The notes under the pieces were generated by a model. The model made no database searches. It was not told the origin of the DNA and worked only from the letters and a program-made list of their open reading frames with translations. From contig CAYSPO010000006.1 in the NCBI GenBank assembly GCA_964432945.1, positions 1 to 45,118 on the forward strand: a DNA stretch of 45,118 nucleotides. Direction: 5' to 3'. The position numbers were made by a program, and so were the translations under genes. Position 1 is the first letter of the stretch, and each line of letters begins with the position of its first letter. Of this stretch, positions 24,286 to 32,972 are shown in pieces. The stretch is from CAYSPO01 sp964432945 (GTDB lineage Bacteria; Bacillota; Clostridia; Tissierellales; Peptoniphilaceae).

Positions 24286-24672
24286 CTATCTCTTTGAGAA
24301 TTGTGGAGACTTCCTAGCTTTTTTCTTACCGTATTTGTATCTTTCTTTTTTACGAGGATCTCTAGTTAAGAAACCTTCTCTTTTAAGAATTGGTCTTAGT
24401 TCTTCGTCAACTTTTAATAAAGCTCTAGCTATACCATGTCTAACAGCCCCAGCTTGACCAGTATATCCTCCACCTTTAACATTAACTAAAACATCAAATT
24501 TTCCAAGATTATCAGTTACTTCAAGTGGTGATTTAACTAATACTCTTAGTGTTTCATAATCGAAATATTCTGTAATATCTTTATTATTTATAGTAACTTT
24601 ACCGCTACCAGGTCTTAAAATAACCCTAGCAACAGAAGTTTTTCTTCTACCTGTACCTATAAAATCTGCCAT
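24286..24672 (-). CDS. rpsI: 30S ribosomal protein S9
   Basis: Small-subunit head protein whose C-terminal tail reaches the P-site tRNA. The 128-aa product begins MADFIGTGRRKTSVARV and ends KKARKSPQFSKR; the terminal SKR tail is characteristic. It follows rplM by 13 bases in the usual rplM-rpsI pair and is closed by a strong terminator. Confidence 0.98.
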   Translation of the reverse strand: MADFIGTGRRKTSVARVILRPGSGKVTINNKDITEYFDYETLRVLVKSPLEVTDNLGKFDVLVNVKGGGYTGQAGAVRHGIARALLKVDEELRPILKREGFLTRDPRKKERYKYGKKKARKSPQFSKR

Positions 24673-24685
24673 ATTTACCTCCTAC

Positions 24686-25114
24686 TTAAAATTCGTATAC
24701 TTCAGGCATTTGAGCTTCATGTCCGTGCTCAGTTCCTGCGTATACTCTAAGTTTCTTGTACATTTGTCTACCAAGTTTTCCGTGTGGAAGCATACCTTTA
24801 ACAGCAAGTTCAATTGCCATTGTAGGTTTCTTTTCCATTAATTCATTATATGGAATTTGTCTTTGTCCACCTGGATACCCAGTATGGTAAATATAGTTCT
24901 TTTGTTTTAATTTGTTACCAGTTAGTCTAATTTTATCTGCATTGATAACAATAACATAATCACCAGTGTCAATGAATGGTGTATATGTTGGTTTATGCTT
25001 TCCTCTTAAAATTCTAGCAATTTCTGTTGATACTCTTCCAAGGACCATATCTTCTGCGTCAATGATATACCATTTTCTTTCAATGTCCTTTGGAGATGCA
25101 ATATATGATTTCAT
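24686..25114 (-). CDS. rplM: 50S ribosomal protein L13
   Basis: Early-assembly large-subunit protein. The 142-aa product starts MKSYIASPKDIERKWYIIDA and has VLGRVSTEIARILRGKHKPTY and HGKLGRQMYKKLRVYAG, typical of L13. Two ATG codons are adjacent (25117 and 25114). AGGAGG ends only two bases before the first, so the second is the better start. It has its own promoter and a structured leader of about 170 nt upstream, rather than following truA directly as in many Firmicutes. Confidence 0.97.
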   Translation of the reverse strand: MKSYIASPKDIERKWYIIDAEDMVLGRVSTEIARILRGKHKPTYTPFIDTGDYVIVINADKIRLTGNKLKQKNYIYHTGYPGGQRQIPYNELMEKKPTMAIELAVKGMLPHGKLGRQMYKKLRVYAGTEHGHEAQMPEVYEF

Positions 25115-25286
25115 CATATCCTCCTCTAATCTTTATATTCGATATGGACTATTTAGACTCCGCTCTCCATATTGGCGGTCTTTGTAGATCTGAGTTTTTT
25201 TATACCGCTCGCTCAGCCACAATGCGGTCAGGCTCAAATACGGAAAAGATCGGGGCAGATACTTTTCAATAACTAACCTTATAACC
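25115..25286 (-). promoter_or_regulatory. Candidate L13 leader RNA upstream of rplM
   Basis: Structured 5' leader of about 170 nt. Visible pairings on the minus strand: ACCGC with GCGGT (25224-25228 with 25204-25208); ATATGGA with TCCATAT (25166-25172 with 25142-25148, 7 bp); and CATATC with GATATG (25141-25146 with 25115-25120), where the last covers the end of the ribosome binding site and the first ATG. The second and third pairings share bases, so they exclude each other. An L13 leader is a known element in this position in low-GC Gram-positives; family membership was not tested. Confidence 0.55.
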
Positions 25287-25292
25287 TTATTC

Positions 25293-25320
25293 ATTATACT
25301 ATATTTCAAGGATTTTGCAA
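25293..25320 (-). promoter_or_regulatory. Predicted promoter of rplM-rpsI
   Basis: Minus-strand -35 TTGCAA (25315-25320), 16-bp spacer, perfect -10 TATAAT (25293-25298). A 7-3-7 dyad AAGGTTTTTTAAACCTT (25319-25335) touches the upstream edge of the -35. Confidence 0.65.
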
Positions 25321-25335
25321 GGTTTTTTAAACCTT

Positions 25336-25578
25336 TACAATTTAAATTTAAGTTTTTACTCTCTTTAATCAAGAGATTTATATAGTAATTTATCTAATAT
25401 GTACATTTTAATCTAAGGTGCTTTTTAGCTTTTCTGAGAAGTAATTTGCTTGTATTCATTTAACTATACTTAAATTTAATAAAACAAGTTATAAATTTAA
25501 ATATGAGTTTATCAATAGCTTATACAAGATATTAGAAAAGCAAAATAATTCTTTTCTCTTAAATCAATTATATATGAG
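25336..25578. other. AT-rich spacer between rplM promoter and ftsH terminator
   Basis: About 240 bases in which I see no supported gene, RNA or repeat. Confidence 0.5.
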
Positions 25579-25618
25579 AAAAACCATCTAAAAGTATTTA
25601 TACTTTTAGATGGTTTTT
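25579..25618 (-). terminator. Terminator after ftsH
   Basis: Perfect long stem of about 18 bp (25579-25596 with 25601-25618). On the minus strand it ends in a run of T just after the ftsH stop. The A/T-flanked symmetry would allow it to work in both directions. Confidence 0.85.
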
Positions 25619-25622
25619 TATT

Positions 25623-27470
25623 TTACTCAATCTCTACAAGTTCTTTTTTATCTTCCTCTAAAATACTCATAAATTCTTCACCAGTAATAGTTTCTTTCTC
25701 AAGTAAGAATTCTGAGATTTTATGAAGACTTTCTTCGTTTTCTTTAAGAATATTATATGCCTTGTCGTGAGCTTGTTGAATTATATCTTTAACTAATTCA
25801 TCGATTTTATCAGCAGTACCTGAAGATACACTTAAAGATGAATCTCCACCAAGATATTGGTTAGTTATTGTTTCCATTGCTACCATACCGAATTCATCGG
25901 TCATACCAAATCTTGTTACCATAGCTCGAGCATACTTTGTAGACACTTCTATATCATTAGATGCACCTGTAGTTTTAACATCAAAAATTAATTCTTCAGC
26001 ACATCTTCCACCAGTTAAAGTTACGATTTTATTAAACAAATCTTCTTTAGTCATTAAAAATCTTTCTTCTTCTTCAACTTGCATAGTGTACCCTAAAGCA
26101 CCTGAAGTTCTAGGAATTATTGTAATTTTTGTTACTGGAGCTGAATTAGACTGCTTTGCTGCAACTAAGGCATGACCAACTTCATGATAAGCAATAAGTT
26201 TCTTTTCTCTTGGAGATATAACTGCATTTTTCCTCTCATGTCCAGCTATTACAACTTCTACTGATTCTAAAAGATCTCTTTCAGAAACAGTATTTCGTCC
26301 TTCTCTTACTGCTCGTAAAGCTCCCTCATTAATAATATTAGCTAACTGTGCTCCTGAGGATCCTGCTGTCGCAAGAGCAACATTTTTGAAATCTATATTA
26401 CCATCTGTCTTTACCTTTTTAGCATGGACTTTCAAGATAGCTTCCCTTCCCTTTAAATCTGGAAGTTCTACTCTAATTTCTCTGTCAAATCTTCCCGGTC
26501 TTGTTAAGGCTGGATCTAGAATTTCAGGTCTATTAGTTGCCGCTAAAATAACTACTCCTTCATTCCCTTCAAAACCATCCATTTCATTTAAGAGCTGATT
26601 TAGAGTTTGCTCTCTTTCATCATTACCACCAAAACCTGATGAATCTCTTTTCTTTCCAATAGCATCAATTTCGTCAATAAATATTATACAAGGTGCTTTC
26701 TCTTTTGCTTGCTTAAAAAGATCTCTAACCTTTGTTGCACCCATACCGACAAACATTTGAACGAATTCTGAGCCTGATATAGAGAAAAACGGAACATTTG
26801 CTTCTCCAGCTAGAGCCTGAGCCATAAGAGTTTTACCAGTTCCCGGAGGTCCTACTAAAAGAGTACCCTTAGGGAGTTTTGCTCCTATTTTTCTATAGCT
26901 AGTTGGGTTATTTAAAAAATCCACTATCTCATTTAATGACTCTTTCGCTTCATCTTGACCTGCTACATCTTTAAATGATTTCCCTGTTTCTGATTTAACA
27001 TATATTTTAGCATTACTTTTTCCAAAGGACATAACTCCTTGATTAGATTTTTTTGCCATAGACCTAATTAAAATTTGACCTAGTCCAAAAATAAATATAA
27101 ATGGAATTATCCAAGTAAGTAAAAACGCCAAAAGTGGAGAAGCCTCAGTAGGTATTTCAGTTTTATAGTTATCTACCCCTGATTCTTCTAACCTAGCCAC
27201 AAGATTATCTTCTGACATATTCCCAGTTGTGAAGTTTACATTATTTTTTCCATCTTTTAATTCAAATCTTATTTCTCTTTGATCATCTGATATCACTACA
27301 TTCTCTACATTTTTATCTTCCAGCTCTTGAACAAATTTCGAATATGGTACTTCGACAGTATTTCTTGATTTTATCTGTGGAACTAGAAGAGCATTTAGTA
27401 AAATTAAAATAATTATACCTATTATATAATAGTAAAAAATAGGTTTTTTCTGATTATCATCTTGGTCCAT
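25623..27470 (-). CDS. ftsH: ATP-dependent zinc metalloprotease FtsH
   Basis: Membrane-anchored AAA+ protease for membrane-protein quality control. The 615-aa product has transmembrane segments at about 11-31 and 111-131 flanking an external domain. Walker A is GPPGTGKT (207-214), Walker B FIDEIDAIG, the second region of homology ATNRPEILDPALTRPGRFDR, and the zinc site HEVGH (429-433). It has a terminator on each side, so it appears monocistronic. Its place between truA and rplM is not the usual one (commonly after tilS-hpt). Confidence 0.98.
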   Translation of the reverse strand: MDQDDNQKKPIFYYYIIGIIILILLNALLVPQIKSRNTVEVPYSKFVQELEDKNVENVVISDDQREIRFELKDGKNNVNFTTGNMSEDNLVARLEESGVDNYKTEIPTEASPLLAFLLTWIIPFIFIFGLGQILIRSMAKKSNQGVMSFGKSNAKIYVKSETGKSFKDVAGQDEAKESLNEIVDFLNNPTSYRKIGAKLPKGTLLVGPPGTGKTLMAQALAGEANVPFFSISGSEFVQMFVGMGATKVRDLFKQAKEKAPCIIFIDEIDAIGKKRDSSGFGGNDEREQTLNQLLNEMDGFEGNEGVVILAATNRPEILDPALTRPGRFDREIRVELPDLKGREAILKVHAKKVKTDGNIDFKNVALATAGSSGAQLANIINEGALRAVREGRNTVSERDLLESVEVVIAGHERKNAVISPREKKLIAYHEVGHALVAAKQSNSAPVTKITIIPRTSGALGYTMQVEEEERFLMTKEDLFNKIVTLTGGRCAEELIFDVKTTGASNDIEVSTKYARAMVTRFGMTDEFGMVAMETITNQYLGGDSSLSVSSGTADKIDELVKDIIQQAHDKAYNILKENEESLHKISEFLLEKETITGEEFMSILEEDKKELVEIE

Positions 27471-27545
27471 TTGCTCACCTCTCTAAAATTTTTATTATAG
27501 TCTATTATTATAATACCCAAAATTTGTGTATTAATTATGTAAATT

Positions 27546-27584
27546 AAATAAACCCAAAATCACTTAGTGATTTCGGGTTTATTT
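27546..27584 (-). terminator. Terminator after truA
   Basis: Outer 10-bp arms AAATAAACCC (27546-27555) and GGGTTTATTT (27575-27584) with a further inner stem around ATCACT/AGTGAT. Located right after the truA stop and before ftsH. Confidence 0.75.
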
Positions 27585-27593
27585 AAGTAGATA

Positions 27594-28328
27594 TTAATAA
27601 ATAATATCTACAAGATAAAGACCAGAACCTGTTAAGGTAGGTCCAGCTTTCGTTCTATCTTTAGATTCGAAAATATAGTCTAATTTATTAATGTCCATCC
27701 TATATCTGCCTATCTGAACTAAGGTGCCAGCTATAATCCTAATTTGATTTCGCAGAAATGATTCTGATTCAAATTCAATTTCAAGAATAGGGAAATTATC
27801 TCTGAATTCTATCCTATTAATAGATCTTATTGTATTTGTACCTGGATTTAAAGCTGCTGAAAAAGAAGAAAAATCTTTTAATCCTATAAATTTCTTTGAA
27901 GCCTCTTTCATTAGATCTATATCAAGTTTATTATAAATAACCTCATAATTATTCCTATAAATAGGATGTAGATCATTTCTATTATAAATTTTATAAACAT
28001 AAACTTTTTTCTTTGCTGAAAATCTGGCATGAAAACAATCTGAAACTTCTTCGCTTTTTAATATCTTTATATCATCACTTAAGTTAGCGTTTATCCAATA
28101 ATATATTTTATCTGCTGGGATATCAATGTCGATTTTAAAGTTAGCAACTTGCTTATATGCATGAACTCCTGCATCTGTTCTACCTGCAACTGTTAAATTT
28201 ATCTTCTGGTTAAAGGCTTTAAATATAGCTTTTTCAATTTCCTCTTGGATTGATGGAGCATGGTTTTGCTTTTGCCAACCCTTGTAATTAGTTCCATCAT
28301 AAGCAATATCTAATCTTATATTCTTCAC
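27594..28328 (-). CDS. truA: tRNA pseudouridine(38-40) synthase TruA
   Basis: Converts uridines 38-40 of the tRNA anticodon stem to pseudouridine. The 244-aa length is typical. The catalytic Asp52 lies in GRTDAGVHA, and RNQIRIIAGTLVQIG is the conserved C-terminal motif. It starts within the ecfT stop (one-base overlap), continuing the ecfA1-ecfA2-ecfT-truA run found in many Firmicutes. A terminator follows. Confidence 0.97.
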   Translation of the reverse strand: MKNIRLDIAYDGTNYKGWQKQNHAPSIQEEIEKAIFKAFNQKINLTVAGRTDAGVHAYKQVANFKIDIDIPADKIYYWINANLSDDIKILKSEEVSDCFHARFSAKKKVYVYKIYNRNDLHPIYRNNYEVIYNKLDIDLMKEASKKFIGLKDFSSFSAALNPGTNTIRSINRIEFRDNFPILEIEFESESFLRNQIRIIAGTLVQIGRYRMDINKLDYIFESKDRTKAGPTLTGSGLYLVDIIY

Positions 28329-29128
28329 TAAAAGTACCTTCCAAGAAAATTAAAAGCAAATAAATATACTATTGTGATTACTAAAGCAAATATATCTCTA
28401 TTGTTAATCTTTAACTCACTTAAAGAAGTTCTTCCTTCTCCACCTCTATAACACCTAGATTCCATAGCTCTCGCTAAATCATCAGCACTTCTAAGAGAGT
28501 TTATAAATAATGGAACTAATAATGGTATAAGATTTTTAGCCCTATTAATTATATTCCCTGACTCAAAATCTGCTCCTCTGGATTTTTGTGCTTTCATTAT
28601 CTTATCAGTTTCATCAATGAGTGTAGGAATAAATCTTAATGCTATTGTAAGCATCATTGCTATCTCATGGGCTGGGAACCCAATACCTTTAAGTGGGCTA
28701 AACATTGCTTCAAGTCCTAATGTCAATTCCATAGGTGAAGTTGTTAAAGTTAAAAGTGATGTTCCGACAACTAAAAGGATAAGTCTTACTGCCATAAAAA
28801 TTGCTCTGTTTATCCCTTCTTGAGTAAAGCTTAATATCCAAACCCTAAAAATTTCTTCTCCTGGTGTTGCCAAAGCATTTATTAAAAAGGTCAAAATTAT
28901 TATCATTCTCAAAGGTTTTAAGCCCTTAAGAATATAAGAAACTGGTATCCTCGCTATAATACATACAATTATAATTCCAATAAATATCGGTAGATACATC
29001 AAAAAGTTATTTATCATAAATACAGCTATCATATAAATAACTACAATTAAAATTTTTATCCTAGGGTCAATTTTATGGACAGGAGAACCTGTAGGTAGGT
29101 ATTGCCCTATTGTAATATCTTTAAGCAT
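28328..29128 (-). CDS. ecfT: ECF transporter transmembrane protein EcfT
   Basis: Energy-coupling-factor scaffold that links the two ATPases to vitamin-binding S components. The 266-aa product has about five to six hydrophobic segments and the two cytoplasmic Ala-Arg-Gly-type coupling motifs (KSRGAD at about 182-187 and ESRCYRGGEGRT). It overlaps ecfA2 by eight bases. No S component is encoded in the window, so the module probably serves several unlinked S proteins. Confidence 0.94.
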   Translation of the reverse strand: MLKDITIGQYLPTGSPVHKIDPRIKILIVVIYMIAVFMINNFLMYLPIFIGIIIVCIIARIPVSYILKGLKPLRMIIILTFLINALATPGEEIFRVWILSFTQEGINRAIFMAVRLILLVVGTSLLTLTTSPMELTLGLEAMFSPLKGIGFPAHEIAMMLTIALRFIPTLIDETDKIMKAQKSRGADFESGNIINRAKNLIPLLVPLFINSLRSADDLARAMESRCYRGGEGRTSLSELKINNRDIFALVITIVYLFAFNFLGRYF

Positions 29129-29975
29129 TTCCTCCTCCTATTACCCTATTAATTTCTTCTCTTGCTTCATCTACATCCAAAATATCAGTTCTTATTTCTG
29201 GATATTTTTTAGAAAGTTCTATCATAAATTGAGTTATTTGAGGAAGATCTAATCCCAAACTAGTTAATTTTTCTTGGTTAGAAAATATCTCTCTTGGCTC
29301 AGCTTTTTTAATAAGTTGTCCTTTATCCATTACAATTATCTCATCACATAGCCTAGCTGTATCTTCCATGCTATGAGAAATAAAAATAATTCCAACTCCC
29401 TTTTCATGCAAACATTTTATATATGATGAAATTTCATCTCTACCTTTAGGGTCAAGGCCTGCAGTTGGTTCGTCTAGAATAAGAATTTCAGGTTTCATTG
29501 CAATAACTCCTGCAATCGCCACCCTCCTTCTTTGACCACCCGATACTTCAAAAGGAGATTTTTCTTTCATATCTAAGTCAAGGCCAACATTAAGCATTGA
29601 TTCATCAACTCTATTTTTCAGTTCATCACCTTGTAGGCCTTGGTTTTTTGGTCCAAAAGCGATGTCTTGGAAAATAGTTTCTTCAAAGAGTTGGTGCTCT
29701 GGATATTGAAAAACCAAACCGATTTTTTGCTTTTCTTTTTTAGCATTATCTGATTTTTCATTAATATCTACACCATTGACAATCACCTTACCCTTGTTCG
29801 GTTTCAATAATCCATTAAGATGTTGAACAAGAGTAGATTTACCACTTCCAGTATGTCCAATAATTCCAGTAAAATTATCAGAACTAATTGTAAGGTTAAT
29901 ATCTTTTAGAGCATATAGTTCATTAATTTGATTCATATTGTATATATGGGATAAATCCTTTAATTCAATTATCAT
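29121..29975 (-). CDS. ecfA2: ECF transporter ATPase EcfA2
   Basis: Second ATP-binding subunit of the ECF module. The 284-aa product has Walker A GHTGSGKS (40-47), the signature VSGGQRRRVAIAG and Walker B ILILDEPTAGLDP, followed by a C-terminal extension typical of EcfA proteins. It overlaps ecfA1 (4 bases) and ecfT (8 bases), so stoichiometric translation by coupling is likely. Confidence 0.95.
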   Translation of the reverse strand: MIIELKDLSHIYNMNQINELYALKDINLTISSDNFTGIIGHTGSGKSTLVQHLNGLLKPNKGKVIVNGVDINEKSDNAKKEKQKIGLVFQYPEHQLFEETIFQDIAFGPKNQGLQGDELKNRVDESMLNVGLDLDMKEKSPFEVSGGQRRRVAIAGVIAMKPEILILDEPTAGLDPKGRDEISSYIKCLHEKGVGIIFISHSMEDTARLCDEIIVMDKGQLIKKAEPREIFSNQEKLTSLGLDLPQITQFMIELSKKYPEIRTDILDVDEAREEINRVIGGGNA

Positions 29976-30793
29976 AAAGCATCCACCAATTCATTTATTC
30001 CAATAATTCCGTCATCTAAATTATAACCGTCTTTTTTTAAGAGATAGGATAATTCTGTTACTTGAGGGACATCAAGTCCGATACTTTTTAATAAATCAAC
30101 TTCAGCGAAAACTTCTTTTGGTTTTCCATCTAAAACTAATTTTCCACCGTCTATAACTATTACTCTACTTGCTTGTACTGCTTCGTCCATATGGTGAGTG
30201 ATATTAACTATAGTCATATTTTCTTCATCGTTAAGCATCTTCATTGTTCTCATAACATCTTTTCTTCCAATAGGATCAAGCATAGCAGTAGGTTCATCGA
30301 AAACTATTATATCTGGCATCATTGCTAAAACCGAAGCTATAGCTATTCTTTGCTTTTGTCCTCCTGACAACTGAGCTGGAACTTTGTGTATATATTCAGT
30401 CATCCCGATAAGGTCAAGAACATAGTCTACTCTTCTTCGAATTTCTTCTCTTGGTAAACCAAGGTTTTCTGGGCCAAAAGCAATTTCGTCTTCTACAATG
30501 GTACTAACAATTTGATTATCTGGATTTTGAAAAACCATTTGGCAAGTTTTTCTGATTTCCCAGAGTAATTCTTCATCTTTAGTATCCATACCATTAATCA
30601 AAACAGTGCCACTAGTTGGTCTAACTAGAGCATTTAAATGTCTAGCCAAAGTGGACTTACCACTTCCATTATGACCAAGAATAGCAACATATTCACCCTT
30701 TTTTATTTTGAAATTGATATGATCAAGTGCTGTTGTTTCTTTCTCCTCATCTCTGTATTTGTATACTAAATCTTCTACTTCAATTATATACAA
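29972..30793 (-). CDS. ecfA1: ECF transporter ATPase EcfA1
   Basis: First ATP-binding subunit of the ECF module powering uptake of vitamins or metals. The 273-aa product has Walker A GHNGSGKS (40-47), signature LSGGQKQRIAIA and Walker B IIVFDEPTAMLDP. The start is judged to be TTG at 30793, six bases after GAGGTG; the GTG at 30802 is part of that binding site. It lies just after the rplQ terminator, so the ECF-truA unit needs its own promoter or read-through. Confidence 0.94.
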   Translation of the reverse strand: MYIIEVEDLVYKYRDEEKETTALDHINFKIKKGEYVAILGHNGSGKSTLARHLNALVRPTSGTVLINGMDTKDEELLWEIRKTCQMVFQNPDNQIVSTIVEDEIAFGPENLGLPREEIRRRVDYVLDLIGMTEYIHKVPAQLSGGQKQRIAIASVLAMMPDIIVFDEPTAMLDPIGRKDVMRTMKMLNDEENMTIVNITHHMDEAVQASRVIVIDGGKLVLDGKPKEVFAEVDLLKSIGLDVPQVTELSYLLKKDGYNLDDGIIGINELVDAL

Positions 30794-30814
30794 TACAATC
30801 ACCTCTTTTATATG

Positions 30815-30839
30815 AAAAAAAAGGGCGGTATCACCGCCC
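30815..30839 (-). terminator. Terminator after rplQ (end of ribosomal supercluster)
   Basis: GC-rich stem GGGCGGT (30823-30829) with ACCGCCC (30833-30839), 3-base loop, followed on the minus strand by eight T. Ends the alpha operon. Confidence 0.9.
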
Positions 30840-30844
30840 CCATT

Positions 30845-31186
30845 TTATACAAGTTCTAAAATTACCATTTCAGTTCCATCGCCTCTACGAGGTCCTAGCT
30901 TTAAGATTCTAGTGTATCCACCTTCTCTATCGCTATATTGAGGAGCTACTTCAGAAAATAATTCTGCAACAGCTTCTTTGTCTTTCATGAATGCAATTGC
31001 TTGTCTTCTTGAATGTAAATCTCCAGCCTTACCAAGAGTAATCATTTTTTCAGCTAATCTTCTAGTTTCCTTAGCCCTAGTTACACTTGTTACGATTCTT
31101 TTATGTTTAATTAAAGAAACAACTTGATTAGATAACATCTTCATTCTATGGTCGCTTCTTCTACCAAGTTTCCTTAGTTTTGCCAT
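30845..31186 (-). CDS. rplQ: 50S ribosomal protein L17
   Basis: Large-subunit protein near the exit tunnel. The 113-aa product starts MAKLRKLGRRSDHRMKMLSNQ and ends with the conserved YTRILKLGPRRGDGTEMVILEL. It follows rpoA after 20 bases with an AAAGGAGG site, and a strong terminator closes the supercluster immediately afterwards. Confidence 0.98.
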   Translation of the reverse strand: MAKLRKLGRRSDHRMKMLSNQVVSLIKHKRIVTSVTRAKETRRLAEKMITLGKAGDLHSRRQAIAFMKDKEAVAELFSEVAPQYSDREGGYTRILKLGPRRGDGTEMVILELV

Positions 31187-31206
31187 ATTTTCCTCCTTTC
31201 GGACGA

Positions 31207-32148
31207 TTATTCTTCTTCTTTGAAGTTAAAGCCCATTTCTTCTATCTTATTCTTTACTTCAGTTAATGATTTTCTACCAAAGTTCTTAATTTTACTCATT
31301 TCAAGTTCTGTTTTATCTAAGATATCTCCTACCGTGTTGATATTAGCTCTTTTTAAACAGTTAAATGATCTAAGTGATAAATCTAGTTCTTCGATATTCA
31401 TTTGAAATTGCTTAGATAAATCTTCTTCTTCCTCTACTTCTTCTTCCTTATAAAGAACTTTATCAGGAAGTTCAAGGAAAAAAGCTAAGTTATCTATTAA
31501 TATCTGAGCTGCATCTGCAGTTACTTGTTGTGAAGAAATTGTTCCATTGGTCCAAACTTCAAGTGTCAATTTATCATAATCAATATCTTGACCAACTCTT
31601 GTATTTTCAACTTCAAAATTAACCTTTTTAACAGGAGTATATGAAGCATCAATAGCAATAGTACCAATTGGGTCTTCTTCATCTTTGTGTTTATCAGCTA
31701 CACTGTAACCTTTACCACTATCAACAACAAGTTCCATATAAATTTTACCTTCTTTATTGAGTGTGGCAATATGATGATCTTTATTAATTATTTCGATATC
31801 AGCATCTTCAGTGATATCTCCAGCAGTAATAGTTCCTTCACCTTCAGCTTCAAGTACTAAAACAACTGGCTCTTCAGAATACTTTTTAAGGGCAATGCCT
31901 TTTATATTTAAGATAATCTCTGATACATCTTCAATTACCCCGTTTATAGAAGTAAATTCATGCAATACATTTTGAATATTTATTTTAGTTATTGCATCGC
32001 CAGGAAGAGTAGAAAGAAGAACTCTTCTTAAACTATTTCCTAGAGTTGTACCATAACCTCTTTCGAGTGGCATCATTGTAAATTTTGCATAATTATCTTT
32101 TTCATCGATACTAAGAATTTCAATTCTAGTGTCTAATTCTTCTGGCAT
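31207..32148 (-). CDS. rpoA: DNA-directed RNA polymerase subunit alpha
   Basis: Scaffold of the RNA polymerase core and contact point for activators and UP elements. The 313-aa product has the N-terminal dimerisation domain with RGYGTTLGNSLRRVLLSTLPG, an acidic linker near residues 233-247, and a C-terminal domain (DLSLRSFNCLKRANINTVGDI, then NFGRKSLTEVKNKI) that binds DNA. It lies between rpsK and rplQ; the 59-base spacer before it is where rpsD stands in many relatives. Confidence 0.98.
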   Translation of the reverse strand: MPEELDTRIEILSIDEKDNYAKFTMMPLERGYGTTLGNSLRRVLLSTLPGDAITKINIQNVLHEFTSINGVIEDVSEIILNIKGIALKKYSEEPVVLVLEAEGEGTITAGDITEDADIEIINKDHHIATLNKEGKIYMELVVDSGKGYSVADKHKDEEDPIGTIAIDASYTPVKKVNFEVENTRVGQDIDYDKLTLEVWTNGTISSQQVTADAAQILIDNLAFFLELPDKVLYKEEEVEEEEDLSKQFQMNIEELDLSLRSFNCLKRANINTVGDILDKTELEMSKIKNFGRKSLTEVKNKIEEMGFNFKEEE

Positions 32149-32207
32149 GATTCCTCCTCATTCGGATACTTTCATTCTTATACACGGGCAGTCCAAACAA
32201 ACGGATA

Positions 32208-32597
32208 TTAAACTCTTCTTCTCTTAGGTGGTCTACATCCATTATGTGGGATTGGTGTAACATCTTTTATAAGATTAATTTCTAGACCAGAAGCTTGCAA
32301 TGATCTGATTGCAGATTCTCTACCTGAACCAGGTCCTTTTACATAAACTTCAACACTTTTTAAACCGTAATCTTTAGCCTTGTTAGCTGCTTCTTGTGCT
32401 GCTTCTTGTGCTGCAAATGGTGTAGATTTTCTAGAACCTCTAAATCCCATATGTCCAGCACTTGACCAAGATAATACATTTCCGTTAAGATCAGTAATTG
32501 TTATGATTGTATTATTGAAAGTAGAAACTATATGAGCTTGTCCTCTTTCGACATGTTTGTTAACTTTTCTTTTTCTTACTGGTTTTCCTTTTGCCAT
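32208..32597 (-). CDS. rpsK: 30S ribosomal protein S11
   Basis: Small-subunit platform protein at the mRNA exit. The 129-aa product has AHIVSTFNNTIITITDLNGN and ends with the signature DVTPIPHNGCRPPKRRRV. It follows rpsM by 14 bases. No rpsD follows it. Confidence 0.98.
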   Translation of the reverse strand: MAKGKPVRKRKVNKHVERGQAHIVSTFNNTIITITDLNGNVLSWSSAGHMGFRGSRKSTPFAAQEAAQEAANKAKDYGLKSVEVYVKGPGSGRESAIRSLQASGLEINLIKDVTPIPHNGCRPPKRRRV

Positions 32598-32611
32598 GTG
32601 TTTCTACCTCC

Positions 32612-32962
32612 TTACACTAATTTTCTAGGACCTTTTCTAGTCCTTGAGTTATTCTTTGTATTTTGTCCTCTTACAGGAAGGTTTTTCTTATGTCTAGTAC
32701 CTCTGTAACAGTTAATTTCTCTTAGTCTTTTAATGTTCATTGAAACGTCTCTTCTAAGATCCCCTTCAATTGCATAATTATCAATTTCAGATCTAATAGC
32801 TTGTAATTCAGCTTCTGTTAAGTCTTTTACTCTTGTATCAAGGCTTACTCCTGCGTTTTCAAGGATTTCTTTAGATCTGCTTCTACCAATTCCATAGATT
32901 GCTGTTAAGCCAATCTCGACTCTTTTTTCCTTAGGTAAGTCTACTCCTGCGATTCTAGCCAA
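32612..32962 (-). CDS. rpsM: 30S ribosomal protein S13
   Basis: Head protein that contacts L5 across the subunit interface and the P-site tRNA. The 116-aa product begins at a TTG codon and reads ARIAGVDLPKEKRVEIGLT; GGAGGT lies just upstream at the right distance. An ATG 45 bases further upstream would overlap rpmJ and add non-conserved residues, so I rejected it. The C-terminal basic tail RTRKGPRKLV is typical. Confidence 0.97.
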   Translation of the reverse strand: MARIAGVDLPKEKRVEIGLTAIYGIGRSRSKEILENAGVSLDTRVKDLTEAELQAIRSEIDNYAIEGDLRRDVSMNIKRLREINCYRGTRHKKNLPVRGQNTKNNSRTRKGPRKLV

Positions 32963-32972
32963 ACTGTACCTC

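Noticed and set aside
25133..25372. 79-codon open frame on the minus strand upstream of rplM
   Set aside because: It runs through the predicted rplM promoter and structured leader, has no convincing ribosome binding site and looks like a translation of non-coding sequence.
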